Source: Tuctoria greenei
Taxonomy: Eukaryota > Streptophyta > Magnoliopsida > Poales > Poaceae
Length of the DNA: 64,000 nucleotides
Direction: 5' to 3'
Assembly: GCA_036927565.1 (NCBI GenBank)
Contig: JAYESD010000002.1
Span: forward strand, 146,141,167 to 146,205,166
Below the pieces are notes generated by a model, which was given only the letters and a program-made list of their open reading frames with translations, searched no databases and had not been told where the DNA came from. The translations under genes were made by a program, and so were the position numbers. Positions 1 to 11,659 of the stretch are shown here, in pieces; position 1 is the first letter of the stretch; each line of letters opens with the position of its first letter.

Positions 1-850
1 CTCCAAATTTGAAAGCTTAGTTCAAACTCAGAGCTCGATAGATAATATAAGTAGTTTTACATCTTCTCAGTTCCATTTTACAGAAAAGAGGTTAATGCAT
101 CAAAGGAGTATATGTCGGTACTACCTGCCTCACAAATTAAAAATTCTAAGCCGGTATTCCGGCATACGTCTCAACGGTGGTCTTAATGACGTTCACTCGC
201 AAACAATTTTTAAACGCAATACAATCACGTGGTTAGTGTACCTGGCACTACACACAAACTACAGATCAATCATATGGTGCCGTACGATACAGCCCACACG
301 GGCAAACATTTCTCAATGATATATATGAAAGTAAAAGCATTCATCCCGTATCATTCCATATGGGCCGCCCTGAGTTAAGCCACGTCTTGAGGTACATGAC
401 CGGGTTTTCTACCACCCAACGGGGTCCCACGTCTTTGCATAGTGCTGCAGCAGTAGGAGGTGCTTCGGGTTATGTCCCACCCGACGGTGGCTGCCACTAA
501 CTTTGAAGCACGTTGGGGTACCGCGTGTCATATGTTCTCAGAAACATGGAAAGTTTCAGAAACTCATATTGAATCTTCCGTGCAAGGCCGCGGAAAGATT
601 CCCATACTACCTCTCGCATGGCGAGCTTAACGCAATTGATCCGCTTGCGGTGGCGTACCTTACCTCTTACCTGATATCAGAGCATTGTTACAAAATATGA
701 TAACACATAAGTTAGCTTTGCCACCTTAATAACTTATTCTACTATAGTCCTTATAAGGGCCTAGTACCGTATCCTCACTGTATCCTATGTTTTTCTTGTA
801 ATACGATCCTTATTTAATGTGCTATTCCCAACACGGCTCTGATACCAGGC
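1..850 (-). other. 5' leader of a truncated Gypsy-A element
   Basis: This stretch is the untranslated leader between the 5' LTR and gag of a minus-strand Gypsy-A copy whose body lies left of the window. It aligns by eye with 18240-19013, the same region of the complete copy: shared blocks include a run at 150-180 matching 18328-18360 and a run near 360-400 matching 18540-18580. A tRNA-Met type primer site and an LTR follow immediately to the right. No coding sequence is seen; short ORFs here are not shared between the two copies. Confidence 0.75.
836..847 (-). promoter_or_regulatory. Primer binding site (tRNA-iMet type), Gypsy-A copy 1
   Basis: On the minus strand this reads TGGTATCAGAGC, the classic plant primer site complementary to the 3' end of initiator tRNA-Met. 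It lies three bases from the LTR end at 851, so the LTR to its right is a 5' LTR and the element runs leftwards out of the window. Confidence 0.85.
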
Positions 851-3769
851 TGCGAGGACCGGAGTCCACACTTTCCAGGAATCGCATTGGGTGGTGCCAT
901 GCGATGCGACACCAAAGAGCACACATGTAAAGGAACACGTATTACATAAATCATTTGCTGAAATTTACAAAGATGTTCAGTTTACAAATAGTTTATATAA
1001 AAATAAACTACAACGGAAGATAAGATTACAACTCTCATACTCAAGTCTAATAAGCAAAAGAGAAGCCGTTCAGCCCACGGACGTTCCTCACTAGTCACAA
1101 AGACCAAACAGCAGCGGCATGGTTCCCACATGAGTATATCACTCGGAGAATCCCGAGTCTCATCGGACGACCATAATAATAAGCACAAAGATTAGTACCT
1201 GCAAAACAACTTATATAGCAACTGTGAGCACGAAGGCTCAACAAGACTTAACCATCTCACCTAAACAAGAAACTCTACATGAGGGTAGAGACATAAAGAT
1301 AGGATGGCAGATTTGCATAATGGACTCGCCTAAATGTAGGTTCTTATTTTCAGATTTATAGCAGAAGCTTAAACCTTGTGCGGGACAATGTCGTAACTCC
1401 ACAATCAAACAAGAAATGCTTCATCTCGATGCTACATGCCCAAGGTGGAAAATAAATTTAGTGAGCACTATACTAATACATACAACATAGCAATACCATG
1501 ATAATATAATGTTCATAACAGCAGCAATTAATTCTCATGTCAAGTGCAAGTATTACTACGTCACAACTCAGTGAACAAGTGGTACTCATATCCACGAGGG
1601 ACGGTGATTTGAATCAATGATACCCGGAATACACAACACGTACACCCGTACTGGAAGTCACGTATGTGCACTCCACAGACGTCGTACGCAGCCACCTTTC
1701 TCAAGTTCTGCATAAGTTGAATCGATTCAATCATCTAGGACAGTATTCCCACTCACTGTGCACCTTTCCGCTGTGAAGATTTTGTGAGCGAGTTTCCATC
1801 CACTGTGCTGCGGCCGAAAGCCCGAGGCAATCAAAAAGTCTCAACAGAGGCTTCCCAAGGTACATTGGTTTCCCGGACCCCATATATCCAATATGACTCC
1901 GGTACAGTTCAAACTTCTTTACTAGGGCGGCATACGGATCGGTCCTTAACTGATACAGGCAGGGCTACACACCCAAGACCACCACTTGCTGCATCCTACG
2001 TCCTTAATTTATTTGGTAATTTTTGGACAATTCTACTAGGAGATATGGATTTTCAAACTCGGAGCAAAATCTGGAATTAAATTCCAATTGGAAAAAAGTT
2101 TGAATAATGGCTGGGCCCACGGGATTTAAAATGGGCCAATCGGGATGAAGCAACACAAGGGCGACGGATTCAACCCACGTAGCCGCACCTGATCCCTAGC
2201 CGCAGCAGATCCGGATGACGCATTTCTGTGACTGGGGGATGGTCCCCACGGACTCTTCTTCTTCCTCGCGCCGGAAGGGCTTGGGCGCGGCGCGCGGCAG
2301 CGTCCGACGGCGGCCACATGAAGGAGGCCATTCCAGGGCTCTGCGACTCTTGGTACACGCCACCCCTACCTAAAATCGGTCGTAGAACACGATGGAGAAC
2401 CTCCCAACGGCGATAGATGGCTGGAAAAGTGGTCTCGACGGCGGCGGGTGGAGCTAGGGTTCCGGCAAATACGAATTCGCCTCTGCAAGGGCTAAAACCA
2501 CTCGAGAAATAAACAGGGAGCTTCCTGTGAGTATTGAGATGATCATGATGGATAGTAAATGGATTTAAATGGGTCGCAACATGATGGTCGACGATGATGT
2601 GGGGGTTCGACTGTGGCGGGTAGGAAAAATCCTATTCCGTTGTGTTGAATCGATGAAAATCAATGGGGTTTCCTCGAGGGTGTGCGCCAGGTAGTCTAGA
2701 ACAATACTTCTCACGGTCATGAGCTATGATCGAACGTGGAAAATGAATTTCGGCCGAGACCTACGCCGTTCACACACGAAGTTCATCGGGAAAAACACTA
2801 ATACTCAAGCTAGGAGGGATGTCAAGGGCTGAAACTTTATGAGAACAATCTAGGTACTATAGCGCACCTTTTTCCTTCAAGGACCGAGGTGGGATGACAC
2901 TTTCATCTCCGGGGCGTCGAGGGACAGAGGGCGGAAAAACAGAGGACTTCACCGGCGGCCACAGTTCCACTTCGGTTGGCGTCGGGGAGGTTTTGGCTGA
3001 GCAATAAAATGGTAAGGGAGATGCGCACGACCTTGGTGAGTGAGTAGAGACAAAGAAAGGTTCACAAACCAGAGTACTTTTGCTCCTATTCAGCTGGACA
3101 GAGGAGGTTTCGGGTGAGAGGTAAAAATGGCGTTGGAGACTTAACAGAGAAGAAATGGTCGACTCAGGGCCGGGGGGTGGGGGGCGGGGGGGGGGGGATA
3201 AGGAGGAGGTCAGGTCGAGCTGGGGGCAGCTGGAGGCGACCTCAACAGTGCAAGCAGCTGTCTGGCCATTGCATGGCACGTGGTGTCATTTGGAGAGCAA
3301 AAACAGCACTTTGCTTTGGATGACAAGTGGGTCCCACCTCATCCTCATCCTTGCGCCATCAATTCTGCCACCTAATTAATTCCAAAATTGGCTAGATATT
3401 TGTCGGATGGCTTGATTAATTATATAGAATTTGATTTTGAATTAAATTAGTTTAATTGACAAAGATTCATTTGAATTCAAACTTGAATTTGAATTTGAGT
3501 TGAATTCAATGTAGTCATTGAATTAAATAGAAAAATTGCATAAAGAATTATGGAAGTTTGCACTGAGGCTATTTGAAATATTTGGAATCCACTGGTCAAC
3601 TCAAATCTCCATGTTAAATTCATTTAAACAGTAGCTAAGTTTATTTTTTTGAATTCCCTCATTTGGAGTTTGAATTTAGTTGTTTTTCTCATTTCCTTTT
3701 TATTGCTTTTTATCATTAAAAAATTTTGTCCTAACTGAACTTTGAATTATGAAAATTAGGGCTCTTACA
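851..3769 (-). repeat. 5' LTR of a minus-strand Gypsy-A element (copy 1, with internal deletion)
   Basis: On the minus strand it begins TGTAAGAGCC at 3769 and ends CCTCGCA at 851, next to a primer site. It aligns with the LTRs at 7814-11633 and 19029-35929 but is 2.9 kb instead of about 3.8 kb. The part equivalent to roughly 8860-9890 is missing. A TATATAAG box lies at about 1211-1217 on the minus strand. A very G-rich run occupies 3171-3209. ORFs inside it are not conserved coding sequence. The five bases after it (TTGTT, 3770-3774) should be half of its target duplication; the partner is outside the window. Confidence 0.85.
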
Positions 3770-5318
3770 TTGTTGCTTCTTTTGAACCCAAAGATATATC
3801 AGACGCACTCACTAATGAATCTTTGATTATTGCCACACAAGAAGAGTTAGAAAATTTTTAAAGAAATAATGTCTGCAAACTTGTACCTCCACCTATAGGT
3901 CACACTTTAATTGGAACTAAATGGGTGTTTAAAAATAAACAAAGTGAGGATGGGGTTGTGGTTAGAAATAAGGCTAGGTTGGTTGCTCAATGTTTTACAC
4001 AAGTTAATTGTCTAAATTTTTATGAAACTTTTGCTCCTGTTGCGAGATTAGAAGCCATAAGAATTTTGTTAGCTTTTGATGCATATAAAGGTTTCAAGTA
4101 ATATCAAATGGATGATCAAAGTGCTTTTCTTAAAGGCTACATAGATAAGGAGGTTTATGTGAAGCAACAACCAGGTTTTGAAAATCCAAATTTGCCAAAT
4201 CATGTCTACAAACTGTCAAAAGCCTTATATGGACTCAAACAAGCCCCTAGAGTATGGTATTATATGTTAAAAACATTCTTACTTGAAAAGGGGTTTACCA
4301 TGGGCAAGGTTGATAAAACCTTTTTTATGCTTAAGCATGACAATGACTCATTATTCGTTCAAGTGTATGTGGATGATATTATCTTTGGTTGTGCTCCACA
4401 TGCTCTTGTGTCCAAGTTTTCAAGTATGATGAGTTCATAATTTGAAATGAGCATGATGGGAGAACTCATGTACTTTTTGGGGCTGCAAATTAAGCAAACC
4501 AAGGAAGGTACCTTTGTGCATCAAACGAAGTATAGAAGAGACATTCTTAAGCACTTCAACATGGACAAAAGCAAGTCTCTTCGGACACCAATGGGTACAT
4601 GAACTACACTTGAAATTGATGAAGATGGTGAACCCGTGGATCAAAAAGAATATAGAAGCATGATCGGATCACTTTTATACCTCACGACATCAAGACTGGA
4701 CATACAATTCAGCGTATGTCATTGTGCATGGTTTCAAGCTTCTCCACGTGCTTCACATCGTCAAGCTGTCAAAAGGATACTCAGGTACTTACATGCAACT
4801 CAAGAATTTGGAATTTTTCTTCCTTCTTCCTCAACCATTACTTTGAAAGACTTTTCGGATGCTGATTTTGGGGGATGTATGATTGATAGGAAAAGTACTT
4901 TGGGTGCTTGTGATTTTCTTGGTAATTCTCTTGTTGCTTGGTCCTCTAGAAAACAAAATTCAGTTGCACAATCCATAGCTGAATCTGAATATGCAGCTGC
5001 TGCTAGCGCTTGCTCACAAATTCTTTGGATTGTTCAAACACTTAAGGACTGTGGGGTTGATCTAGATAGTGTTCCGCTGTTTTCTAATAATACTAGTACC
5101 ATTTTCATTGCTAAAAACCACGTGCAACATTCTAGAACAAAGCACATTGACATTAGTATCACTTTCTTCGTGATAATGTTGAAAAAGGAAACATTGTGCT
5201 TCACAAAGTATATATCGAACAACAATTGGCTGACATTTTTACAAAACCTTTGGATTTCACTTGTTTTTATTACATTCGTAGTGAAATGGGGGTTATGCAT
5301 CCTCATGGTTTAAATTGA
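3770..5318 (+). pseudogene. Copia (Sirevirus) pol: reverse transcriptase 3' part and RNase H
   Basis: This encoded the reverse transcriptase and RNase H that copy element RNA into DNA inside the virus-like particle. In one frame from 3772 it shows the Copia RT blocks TKWVFKNK, RLVAQ, FAPVARLEAIR, the QMDDQSAFLKG block, ALYGLKQAPRVWY and the catalytic YVDDIIFG (about 4366-4389). The RNase H domain follows, with DADFGG near 4857, the AESEYAAA block near 4978 and the SRTKHIDI block near 5130. Stops break the frame at 3859 (TAA), 4099 (TAA), 4438 (TAA) and 4600 (TGA). A one-base frameshift near 5158 moves the last 50 codons, and the original stop is at 5316-5318. Integrase and gag are outside the window. 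It is inactive. The family assignment to Copia is very firm; Sirevirus rests on the downstream polypurine tracts. Confidence 0.9.
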
Positions 5319-6117
5319 GGGGGAGCTTTCAACTTTGGGATCTGAATTTAAAAGTAATATGAGCATAGTATTTCATACATATATGACTTTGTGATTCCTT
5401 TTACATGCTGAAAGTTTTGATGATCAAATGAAAAAGTGAGAAAAGATCAAGAGAATATGCATGCATCACACTTCTTCTTTTGAGATGGCTTACCATTGAA
5501 CTTAGATATGAACTTGGAAGAAGTTTTGTACGACTAAAACCATGTCCTTAAACTTGTCAGATGACATAGGCTTGGTTTGGTTAGAATAAGGCTGGTGCTA
5601 CATATAATCTTTTGCAAATGTCATATGATCAATATTTGTGCTTAAAAGAAAATATAATTACAGCAACAAGTGTCATGCTTTTATATTTTGAAATAGTTAA
5701 GTTTGTGAGATCATGACTTGCTTAAATTGAAAATTACACTTGATCTCTAGCATGCTACACTACTTTATGTATCTCATTGATGTGATAGTGTAAGTTACGT
5801 GATAGTATGACTTGGATGAGCTTTTTTTTTATATGTATATGTTCTAATATGCTCATAACAATTAAAATTTCTCTTTTGAACCTTGCTGAATATATTGTCA
5901 AAGGGGGGGGGAATTGATCACACATTGTACAATTTCACAAGTGTTTTGACACAATTCTTCTCAGGGGGAGAATTTTTATTTTTCTTCTCATTTTATTTCT
6001 TATTTACAAAGGGGGAGAAATATTCCGGGGAGATAATTGTTTTCAAAACTTTTCATGTGAATAAGTCTATGTTCGGTTTTCAAGTGGTGTTGCCAATGCA
6101 TTCATCAAGGGGGAGAT
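5319..6117 (+). other. Sirevirus 3' untranslated region with repeated polypurine tracts
   Basis: About 800 bases separate RNase H from the 3' LTR. At least five purine tracts of the GGGGGAG type occur, near 5319-5326, 5903-5913, 5963-5971, 6010-6018 and 6109-6117. The last one touches the LTR start and is the likely plus-strand primer. The rest is AT-rich with no supportable gene. The inverted copy at 62988-63921 has the same arrangement. Confidence 0.7.
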
Positions 6118-7345
6118 TGTGAGATCTATGTGTGCTGAATACATTGGCTATGACGATAAACTTTTGAATACTGCCAAAACACCCGTCTCATCAAGGTCTG
6201 AGTTTATGCAAGGTCCGACAATAGGTCCGGCTTGTTTTGGGTAGCTCCGGCAAGGTCCGACGTAAGGTCCTACTTGTTTTGGCAAGGTTCGTCTTACTTT
6301 GTCTAGGACCAACATGTTTTGGTTAGGTCCTACTTGCTATGGCTAGGTCCGACATGTTTTTGCTAAGTCAGGCACTAGGTCCGATTAGCTCTGGTTAGCT
6401 CCGGCGTTAGGTCCTCCTACCTTTGGTAAGTTCCGGCGCTAGGTCCGACTAGCTTTAGTAAGCTCTAGAGCTAGGTTGGAGTAGCTTTGGTAAGATGCGG
6501 TGCTAGGTCCTGCTAGCTTTGGTAGGCTCCGACTCAAGGTCTGTTTAGCTTTGGCAATGTCCGATGCTAGATTGCAATAGTTCTGCTTTTACTTTGAATT
6601 GGTTCGAACTTGCTTTACATCTATGGAAAGTTTGCTTAGTATTCTATTACTATGTTTTTGGTGTGTTTTGGTGGTTATGGTTGATATCTTTTTGCTAAGG
6701 TTTTCAACATGCTTATGTGAGGTGCTCACATAAGGTGTTGTGGTTTCGGAACTAATGAGAGTCAAGTTGAGGACTTATGCTCGGAAGTAATGGTTGCTTA
6801 TTCATTTGCAGGTGTTGCTAGAGTTCAAGACATGGCTAGTGACGGGATCCATTGAACTAGTCTTAGGGAGAAGATGAGGTTCAACAACAAAGTTTGGGAG
6901 GAATTGCGATTGAGATGATCGGGAGGTTGTGCAATATGTTTGAATCAAGAACAATGCACATGAAGGTATCATGGACGTCGTTGGAAGATATTTACACATG
7001 TGCAATGAGTGCATGGACGTAGCTACATGGTTCCGAGGCGTGATGAAGAGATTTGAACGTAAAAAATTGGTCGGAAAGGTCCAACCGACTAGGTTATGGA
7101 CTCAGGCTGCGACTGAGTCGGGTTTGACTCAAATATGGATAGATTTGAGTTGGTTATGATAGGATTTCATGTAGGTCATGAAGTTGAGTTGTTTTAGTAA
7201 TGTGGGATACGCTCTTGTGGTGTCTGGAAGTCATAAGATTGCTTCTATCTGCATAGGGAAGAGTCTTGAGCAGTTATGGAAAGTTTCGGTTGAATCTGAG
7301 TAGAATTTGAGTCCTAGTTAAGATTGGGTTGACCTAAGGGCTGGT

Positions 7346-7353
7346 TATATAAA
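7346..7353 (+). promoter_or_regulatory. TATA box of the Sirevirus LTR
   Basis: The sequence TATATAAA lies in the 3' third of the LTR, the usual place for the U3/R boundary. In the inverted copy the equivalent position (about 61885-61892) reads as a weaker TATACAAG. Inferred promoter; no transcript evidence. Confidence 0.45.
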
Positions 7354-7808
7354 CAAGGGAGGCCAGAGCTCGTGGGGCATGACTTTTGGGCTGTTCCTTT
7401 TGTGTTTTGATCAATAAAATTCGTAGTATAAAGGAGCTTTTGTGCCTTGTTCGTCCGACTTCTTTCTGTCAAGTTTTGCTCATCGAGTTTCTGCAAAGCA
7501 CTACCTTGCTTTGGTGGTTTTATTATAACTTGAGTTTTACAGATCCAATTGACGTGATCCTTTTTGGGTTGTCTTCACAGCTGGATTACCTATAAGGTGT
7601 GAAAATTTCATGGTCATTGGATTTTTGGTTTTGTATCTACACAAGTTTCATTGCTGTGTTGCAGATCTGTTTTTACTCGGGTAGAACAGATTGACCTTTG
7701 TTCAATCATTCAATCATAACTTGAGTTTTTCTCGACGGATTTTCGTGATTCTTTTTGTGACGTATTTTTAAATTGATTCTCCATGATCTATACTAGTTTC
7801 GTCATGAT

Positions 7809-7813
7809 TGATA
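7809..7813. repeat. Target site duplication TGATA of Gypsy-A (left)
   Basis: TGATA at 7809-7813 is repeated at 35930-35934, directly outside the two ends of the complete Gypsy-A element. The Sirevirus LTR reads continuously across when the insert and one copy are removed. This proves a single integrase-mediated insertion of 28,116 bp as now seen, including the later nested Tat element. Confidence 0.92.
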
Positions 7814-10800
7814 TGTGAGGACTGGGTTTACACATTCTAGGAATCGCAGAGGGCGGTGTCGTACGATGCGGCACCCAACAGCACATACAAAAAGAATACG
7901 ATAAAATACAAAGTTTTATTTTTATAAAAAGCAGAAGTCTTTTACAATACTTAATGTACAGTGAAAGATAATACTCATAGTTAAACTCTCCGCCTAGCTA
8001 TGCAAAAGTACAGCCATTCAGCCCCTGGATGCTGCACACTAGCAACACACAATTTTACGGCGGTGTGCAGGGCTCCGACTCGGCGGCATACCCCGACAGG
8101 GGCATCGCCTCATGCTCGGGCTCTTCCTCATATGTGTCACCTGCAAACAACTTTATATAGAGACCGTGAGCACGAAGGCTTAGCAAGACTTAACAGTCTC
8201 ACCTAAACATGGAACTCTACATGCAGGGATACGTAACATAGGCATAGATATTGCAGTAAATGACTCGCCTACATGTTGATCCTTAATTTTCAAGTTATTA
8301 ACAACAGCTTGCAAGTTTAATAAAAGTAACTTTAGTGATCATATTTGACAACAATCAAAGTTTCAAAACAATTATAATTCAATACATCGTATTCTCCTGG
8401 CCTCTACAATATTTACTACGTCACAGCGCAATGAACAAGCGGTACTCAAATAACCACGAGGGACGGTGATTGCAATCAGGACACACTCAGATAACACATC
8501 ACATACACCCATTTCGGAAGTGGAGCAAATCACACTTCAATACTATGTTGTATGCAACAACCTTTCATAGGAAACCCAAATGCCGAACCGGTCCTTCTGT
8601 AACGGGCAGGAGGTCCCCACGCGGAGCATGTTCTATGCCCGCAATCAGATTTACACCTTGCTACTCTCAGCCCACTCCTATAAAATGGTAGGGTAAGCCC
8701 CGACACCCAGGTTAACCAATTACATTGGTTTCCTGGTTTCCATATAACCAGTATGCCTCTGGTACAGTTCAAACTTGTCCAGCAGGGCTGCACACGGATC
8801 GGTCCTCAATCAACACAAGCAGGGCTACGCACGTGAGACCATGTCTTGCTGGATCCTACCCGCTGCTTGGTCTCAATTTCATATTCATAAACCATTTCTT
8901 GATTCAATTCATCCCGTGTAATAAAATCATATCTCGAGAGTAGATTTTAACTTCTCGACTTCTACCAGATTCCTATGAACATAAGCATGGCATTGCCTAC
9001 GCGTCGGGATGTAGACCTACCCAATACTCCATGGGATTTGTGGGTCCTGCAAGTGGAGTAACAAGCACCTTAACTCTAATGCACAAAATCATCCTAGACA
9101 TTGGTGATACAAATATAAACTTTGAAATAGAACTTAAATGCAAACTGGGGCTTGTCTAGTTGTGAGTTAGAGGGGAAGTTAGATTCTGGTAGGATGCTGT
9201 CCAAGGCCTCTGGGTCCTCCTCGACCTCGGTCACTATATGATATGCAATATATAAAGTACATGAGTGATATAGAAACTATAGAAAAGATATTATAAATAG
9301 TGATCGGTAGAGAAAATGATCTTAATTGGCTTTGGGATTTTTACAGTGGATACTAGGATGTATGTGGAAGATCTAGACCAAAAACTGGATATGTTCAATG
9401 AAGCTTGTTGTCTCTAAAATTCCAACAAGTAAAAGAATTCTCTGAAAATTAGTTTTAGTTTTGGATCTTTGTAACGGCTAAAAGTGCATTATCAAGGTAG
9501 AGGGGGTCTCACTGGTTCTAGGAAATTTTTTTAACATTTTTCTAAGCGCCTATAGGGAGAAATTGATTTTACAAGTTTGCAAGAAATTCTGAAAATCTTT
9601 CTGTACATTTTCCATTTTTCAATTGACATTGGCGATTTGAACACTGTTTGGTACAGTAAATGATATCCAATGAACTTGAAATTATTACAGGATGTCAAGT
9701 GTATTTTTAAGAGTGTTCTGACTAAAATTGGGAATTTTTCAATAAACATAACAGGAGTAATTAATTTCCTAAGCAGTTAGCTCAAAGGAATGAATTATTA
9801 AAATTCTGGGATATTCATGTCCAACCAAATGCAACACTGCAAAGTTGGGAACAAGATGAGTTTACCAAAATTTATTTGGAATTATCTGAGCAAGTATGCC
9901 AGGAGAAATTGATTTTTAAGGTTTGGATGAAATCTGGAATTAATATGGAAGGAAAAGTTTAAATAAAACCGGCTGGGCCCACTGGTTTAAAATCAACTAA
10001 TCACAGCTGGGTCACATATGGTCCATAGGGTTTAACTCTTGCAGCCTCATTCAATACAGTGGCCACAGCAGATCCAAGGAAGAAAAACAGTTGCTGACAG
10101 GTGGGGCCTGCGAGGTCGTCTACTACCTAGCGCCCTGGGCGGCGCCCGGGGTCCCCGCGGCAGCGCAGCACCGGCAAGCTCGCCGGATAGGCTTTCCCGG
10201 CCACCACCGTTTTCTAATCTTGCCGCCTATCCATTTTCCAAGGTGCTGAGCACGATGGAACGGCCGTCGACCATCGGCGATGGCCGGAAATCCGCGTCCG
10301 ACGACGGCAGCGGCGGCTAGAGTTTTGGCTATGTTGAAACTACACATACACAGCGCAAACGCATCAGAAAAAGGTCGGGGAGACTCCTGGGAGCATGAGG
10401 AAAGTGACCATGGTGAGAAAAAGGGATGGAACTGCCGGCAAAGTCGACTTCGATGGTGAATCGAAGCTTTTTCCATGGCGGTGGGGAAAACTCGCCTAAC
10501 TGAGGCTCTCACTTGATCATTTCCGTTGATTCTTGGTATAGGGGTGCGCTAGGAGGTGGTGCACATAATACGTAACTGGATTAGAAAGAGTTTGCACCTA
10601 GATACAGAATCGAGCGTATGGCCTAGACCCGATGCTCTGCTTTGCCATCGGGTAAAACAGAAAATACTCGAGCAACGATCCATGAATCAATCTGAAACTT
10701 TGTGAGTACAAGGGGCTCGGTTAGGCGCACATTTTTCCAGTTTGTAGTAAAGCATGAGATGGCCTAGAACTTCGGCTCCACAGTGATGCAGATAGGTTCC

Positions 10801-11633
10801 GACGGCGGTACACCCTGATGGCCGGACAAGACCTTCACAAGACAACAAATTTAAGCAAGGAATTGACAAGGGAATTGGAGGAGATGGTGTAGAATCCTTA
10901 TGCACCTTACTTTACTTCACGAAGCTCGATCGATCAGGGGTGGGATGACTCGGGCGGCCAGGAGCAGAGGCGGCAAACTCTGTTCTTGGCGGAAGAACGA
11001 AAACAGGAAGAGAGGAGCACGACGGTTGCCACTCTGGCCAAAGGAGTAGGAATAGAGATGGAGAGGAGTGTGGGACACTTTATGAAGCAACCTAGCAAGA
11101 AGCTCCGTGGATTGCACGCTGTGCGGTGTCGCCACAGTGAGCGGAGGCAGAGCACTCACGTAAACATGCCACTGACCAGTGGGTCCCACAGCCCCTTAAG
11201 TCTATCCTCCTCTGGTTAAACAAATATCCTACCGAATAATGTCCAAAATTCATGAAAATTTGTGGATAGGCTCAACTACATATCTGGGATTTGATTCTGA
11301 AATCAAAACTTCGAATTGGTCAAGTTTCAATTGAAATTCAATTTTGAATTTGAATTTGAATGGAATTCAATGGAGACACTGAATTAAATAGTAATTGAGC
11401 TTAAAAATTTTGAAACATTGCAGAGAGGCTATTTGGAATATTTGGAATTTAATGGTGAACTCAGATTTTTATTTTGGCATAGTTTGAACAGGAGCAAAAT
11501 CTGAATTTTTGAATCCCTTTCATTGAAGTTTGGATTGGTTTGATTTTTCAGTTTCCATTTTTAATTTCATTTTACCATTCAAAATTTCAATTCTCCTCTA
11601 TGAACTTTGTACTTTGAATTTAGGGATTTTATA
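7814..11633 (-). repeat. 3' LTR of Gypsy-A (3.8 kb)
   Basis: On the minus strand it starts TATAAAATCC at 11633 (the usual first TG has become TA) and ends CCTCACA at 7814. It aligns along its length with 19029-19740 plus 32903-35929. It keeps an 82-bp block at about 9157-9238 that the 5' LTR lacks. ORFs inside, for example in the GC-rich part at 10040-10512, occur in both LTRs only through sequence similarity and are not called as genes. Confidence 0.9.
8154..8159 (-). promoter_or_regulatory. TATA box of the Gypsy-A LTR
   Basis: On the minus strand TATATAAAG lies about 345 bases before the LTR end, followed by a block conserved in all three LTR copies (about 8100-8250, 1200-1260 and 19340-19450). 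In the 5' LTR of the same element (19368-19374) it has decayed to TATATTAAG, so the driving promoter is probably weaker than this 3' copy. Confidence 0.4.
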
Positions 11634-11647
11634 TTCCTCCCCCCCTT
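11634..11647 (-). promoter_or_regulatory. Polypurine tract of Gypsy-A
   Basis: On the minus strand this reads AAGGGGGGAGGAA and touches the 3' LTR start. It is the expected primer for plus-strand DNA synthesis and confirms the element's orientation. Confidence 0.8.
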
Positions 11648-11659
11648 AAAAGAATCTCG

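Larger units (their letters stand above)
6118..7813 (+). repeat. Sirevirus 3' LTR, first part
   Basis: The LTR starts TGTGAGATC directly after a GGGGGAGAT tract and is cut at 7813 by the Gypsy-A insertion; the last 142 bases are at 35935-36076. The reverse complement of 61284-62987 is its homologue. Between about 6190 and 6560 it holds ten or so imperfect units of a 25-35 bp motif combining TAGGTCCGAC and GCTTTGGTAAGCTCCGG. A TATA box lies at 7346. ORFs in this stretch are mirrored in the other copy only because the LTRs are similar. Confidence 0.85.

Noticed and set aside
2857..3279. 140-codon minus-strand frame in LTR copy 1
   Set aside because: Pro/Ser-rich translation of the complementary strand of a G-rich run; not open in the other LTR copies.
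9531..9749. Possible host gene fragments in AT-rich LTR parts
   Set aside because: Short, unmatched in the homologous LTR, no domain, no exon pattern.
10123..10512. 129-codon minus-strand frame in the Gypsy-A LTR, with a partial match at 34510-34770
   Set aside because: Both frames lie in homologous LTRs that are similar throughout. Ends and reading differ, no domain is seen, and the GC-rich DNA gives long frames by chance.
10917..11189. Minus-strand frame shared with 35219-35452
   Set aside because: Shared only through LTR similarity; several frames are open at once and the composition is low in information.
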